A stretch of 6,573 nucleotides of DNA. It comes from Deltaproteobacteria bacterium (lineage in GTDB: Bacteria > Desulfobacterota > Syntrophia > Syntrophales > UBA2210). The notes under the pieces are model-generated. The model worked only from the letters and a program-made list of their open reading frames with translations, ran no database searches and was not told the origin of the DNA. Location: positions 1 to 6,573 of the forward strand of contig JAUVXT010000151.1 of the NCBI GenBank assembly GCA_030603465.1, written 5' to 3'. Shown here piece by piece: positions 5,739 through 6,573 of the stretch; the stretch's first letter is position 1; every line of letters starts with the position of its first letter. The position numbers and the translations under genes are program-made.

Positions 5739-6573
5739 ATGAAAACAAAAGAAAAAGCTGGCGCGATATTGAACAATGACAGGGGAATGGTACTCGTCGT
5801 AGTCCTTTTGCTGCTTTCCGTTTTGATTATTCTAGGAACCACTGCCGTTATGCAGACCTCGACAGATCTTAAAATCAGCGGCAATTACAAGACAAGCACG
5901 CAGGCATTTTATGCGGCGGAAGCGGGAGTAAGCGAGGCACTCTACCGCCTGGGCTTGTTTGATGACGGCGGAACAGTCGCTCCCCCTTCCGGCTCAATGA
6001 TCAGCATAAACAGCCTAGACAGCAACAATGCTGGCATAAATATTGACCCCAACGGCCTCTTGAGTAATGGGGCTGATGATGATGGAAATGAAGCAACAGA
6101 TGACATCAGCGATTTAAACTATAACGGCACTTACGATAACCGGGACTGGCAGGCAAAAATAATGCTGTCAACCTCTGCCCCAGCGGGCCTGGTCTCCAAT
6201 ATCACATTTTTCACAAATACCATTCAGTCATCAGGAAGCTGGCTCGAATATTCATCCTCAACTGATGATGGAACTGTACTGACTATTGAATACAAGAAAG
6301 ATGCAAATGATATGGATGGTGACAGTAACACAGACGAGATTGTCTTCTATGATGGAAGCCTGGCAAACCCTTACAACGTCGAGACAGCAGCAACTTCCGC
6401 TACAGGGCAGCCAGTAGTGGTAATTACTTCTACAGGCAAATCAGGAGGATCTACAAAAACGATACAGGTAGAGGCTACTTATCAACCCGTGGATATTGAT
6501 GCGGAAGGTGCTGTTATGGTGGATTTGACGCCTGATTTATTAGGATCTGCCATAATTAGCGGATTTAACCATG
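5739..6573 (+). CDS. pilX: PilX N-terminal-domain pilus assembly protein (partial, open at right edge)
   Basis: An open frame of 278 codons starts at the ATG 14 bases after pilW and reaches the window end without a stop, so the true length is unknown. The N-terminus has a 16-residue leader ending in RG and a strongly hydrophobic segment (17-37). FYAAEAGVSEALYRL (57-71) is the hallmark of the PilX_N family. The usual Glu at +5 is absent; residue 21 is Val. The C-terminal domain is rich in Asp, Asn, Ser and Thr, with acidic clusters at 113-125 and DMDGDSNTDE at 191-200 that could bind calcium. It is predicted to work with FimT, PilV and PilW at the pilus tip. The ribosome-binding site is weak (AAAGGG about nine bases upstream). 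Confidence 0.88.
   Translation, partial: MKTKEKAGAILNNDRGMVLVVVLLLLSVLIILGTTAVMQTSTDLKISGNYKTSTQAFYAAEAGVSEALYRLGLFDDGGTVAPPSGSMISINSLDSNNAGINIDPNGLLSNGADDDGNEATDDISDLNYNGTYDNRDWQAKIMLSTSAPAGLVSNITFFTNTIQSSGSWLEYSSSTDDGTVLTIEYKKDANDMDGDSNTDEIVFYDGSLANPYNVETAATSATGQPVVVITSTGKSGGSTKTIQVEATYQPVDIDAEGAVMVDLTPDLLGSAIISGFNH

Overview
This window looks like a piece of chromosome from a Gram-negative, didermic bacterium, most likely a Desulfobacterota ('deltaproteobacterial') lineage. The clues are the gene order prepilin peptidase, GspH/FimT, PilV, PilW, PilX with Asp-rich minor pilins of the type common in that group, an exported caspase-like protein beside a YjbQ-family gene, and an intergenic segment resembling repeats I associate with such genomes. 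The taxonomic call is an inference. No rRNA, tRNA, CRISPR array, transposase or phage gene is visible.

Left region (1-807): about 570 bases carry no convincing protein gene. They hold a short hairpin and repeat-like segment near the left edge, a candidate short RNA made of a TTGACA promoter-like box and a clear rho-independent terminator about 100 bases further on, and then a small unrecognised gene of 65 codons. This small gene has a strong Shine-Dalgarno that sits in the loop of a predicted hairpin.

Middle region (808-3213, minus strand): two closely spaced genes, read right to left. The first encodes a YjbQ/UPF0047 family protein. The second encodes a 663-residue exported or membrane-anchored caspase-fold (peptidase C14) protein with an N-terminal domain, a coiled coil, an Ig-like segment and an intact His/Cys dyad. 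They are 18 bases apart and are probably co-transcribed.

Right region (3214-6573, plus strand): a well-formed sigma-70-type promoter (TTGACT, 17 bases, TATACT) drives a type IV pilus operon. It encodes the prepilin peptidase PilD, then the minor pilins GspH/FimT, PilV, PilW and PilX; PilX runs off the right edge. PilD would cleave the leader peptides of the four minor pilins, which in known systems form the tip or priming complex of the pilus. A PilY1-type adhesin and a major pilin would be expected further right, outside the window.

The pilus genes are ordinary. The points worth a second look are the candidate small RNA and structured leader on the left, the recurring EF-hand-like Asp-rich loops in the minor pilins and the caspase, the missing Glu5 in PilX, and the domain layout of the caspase protein. 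I see no clear evidence for an entirely new multi-gene system.
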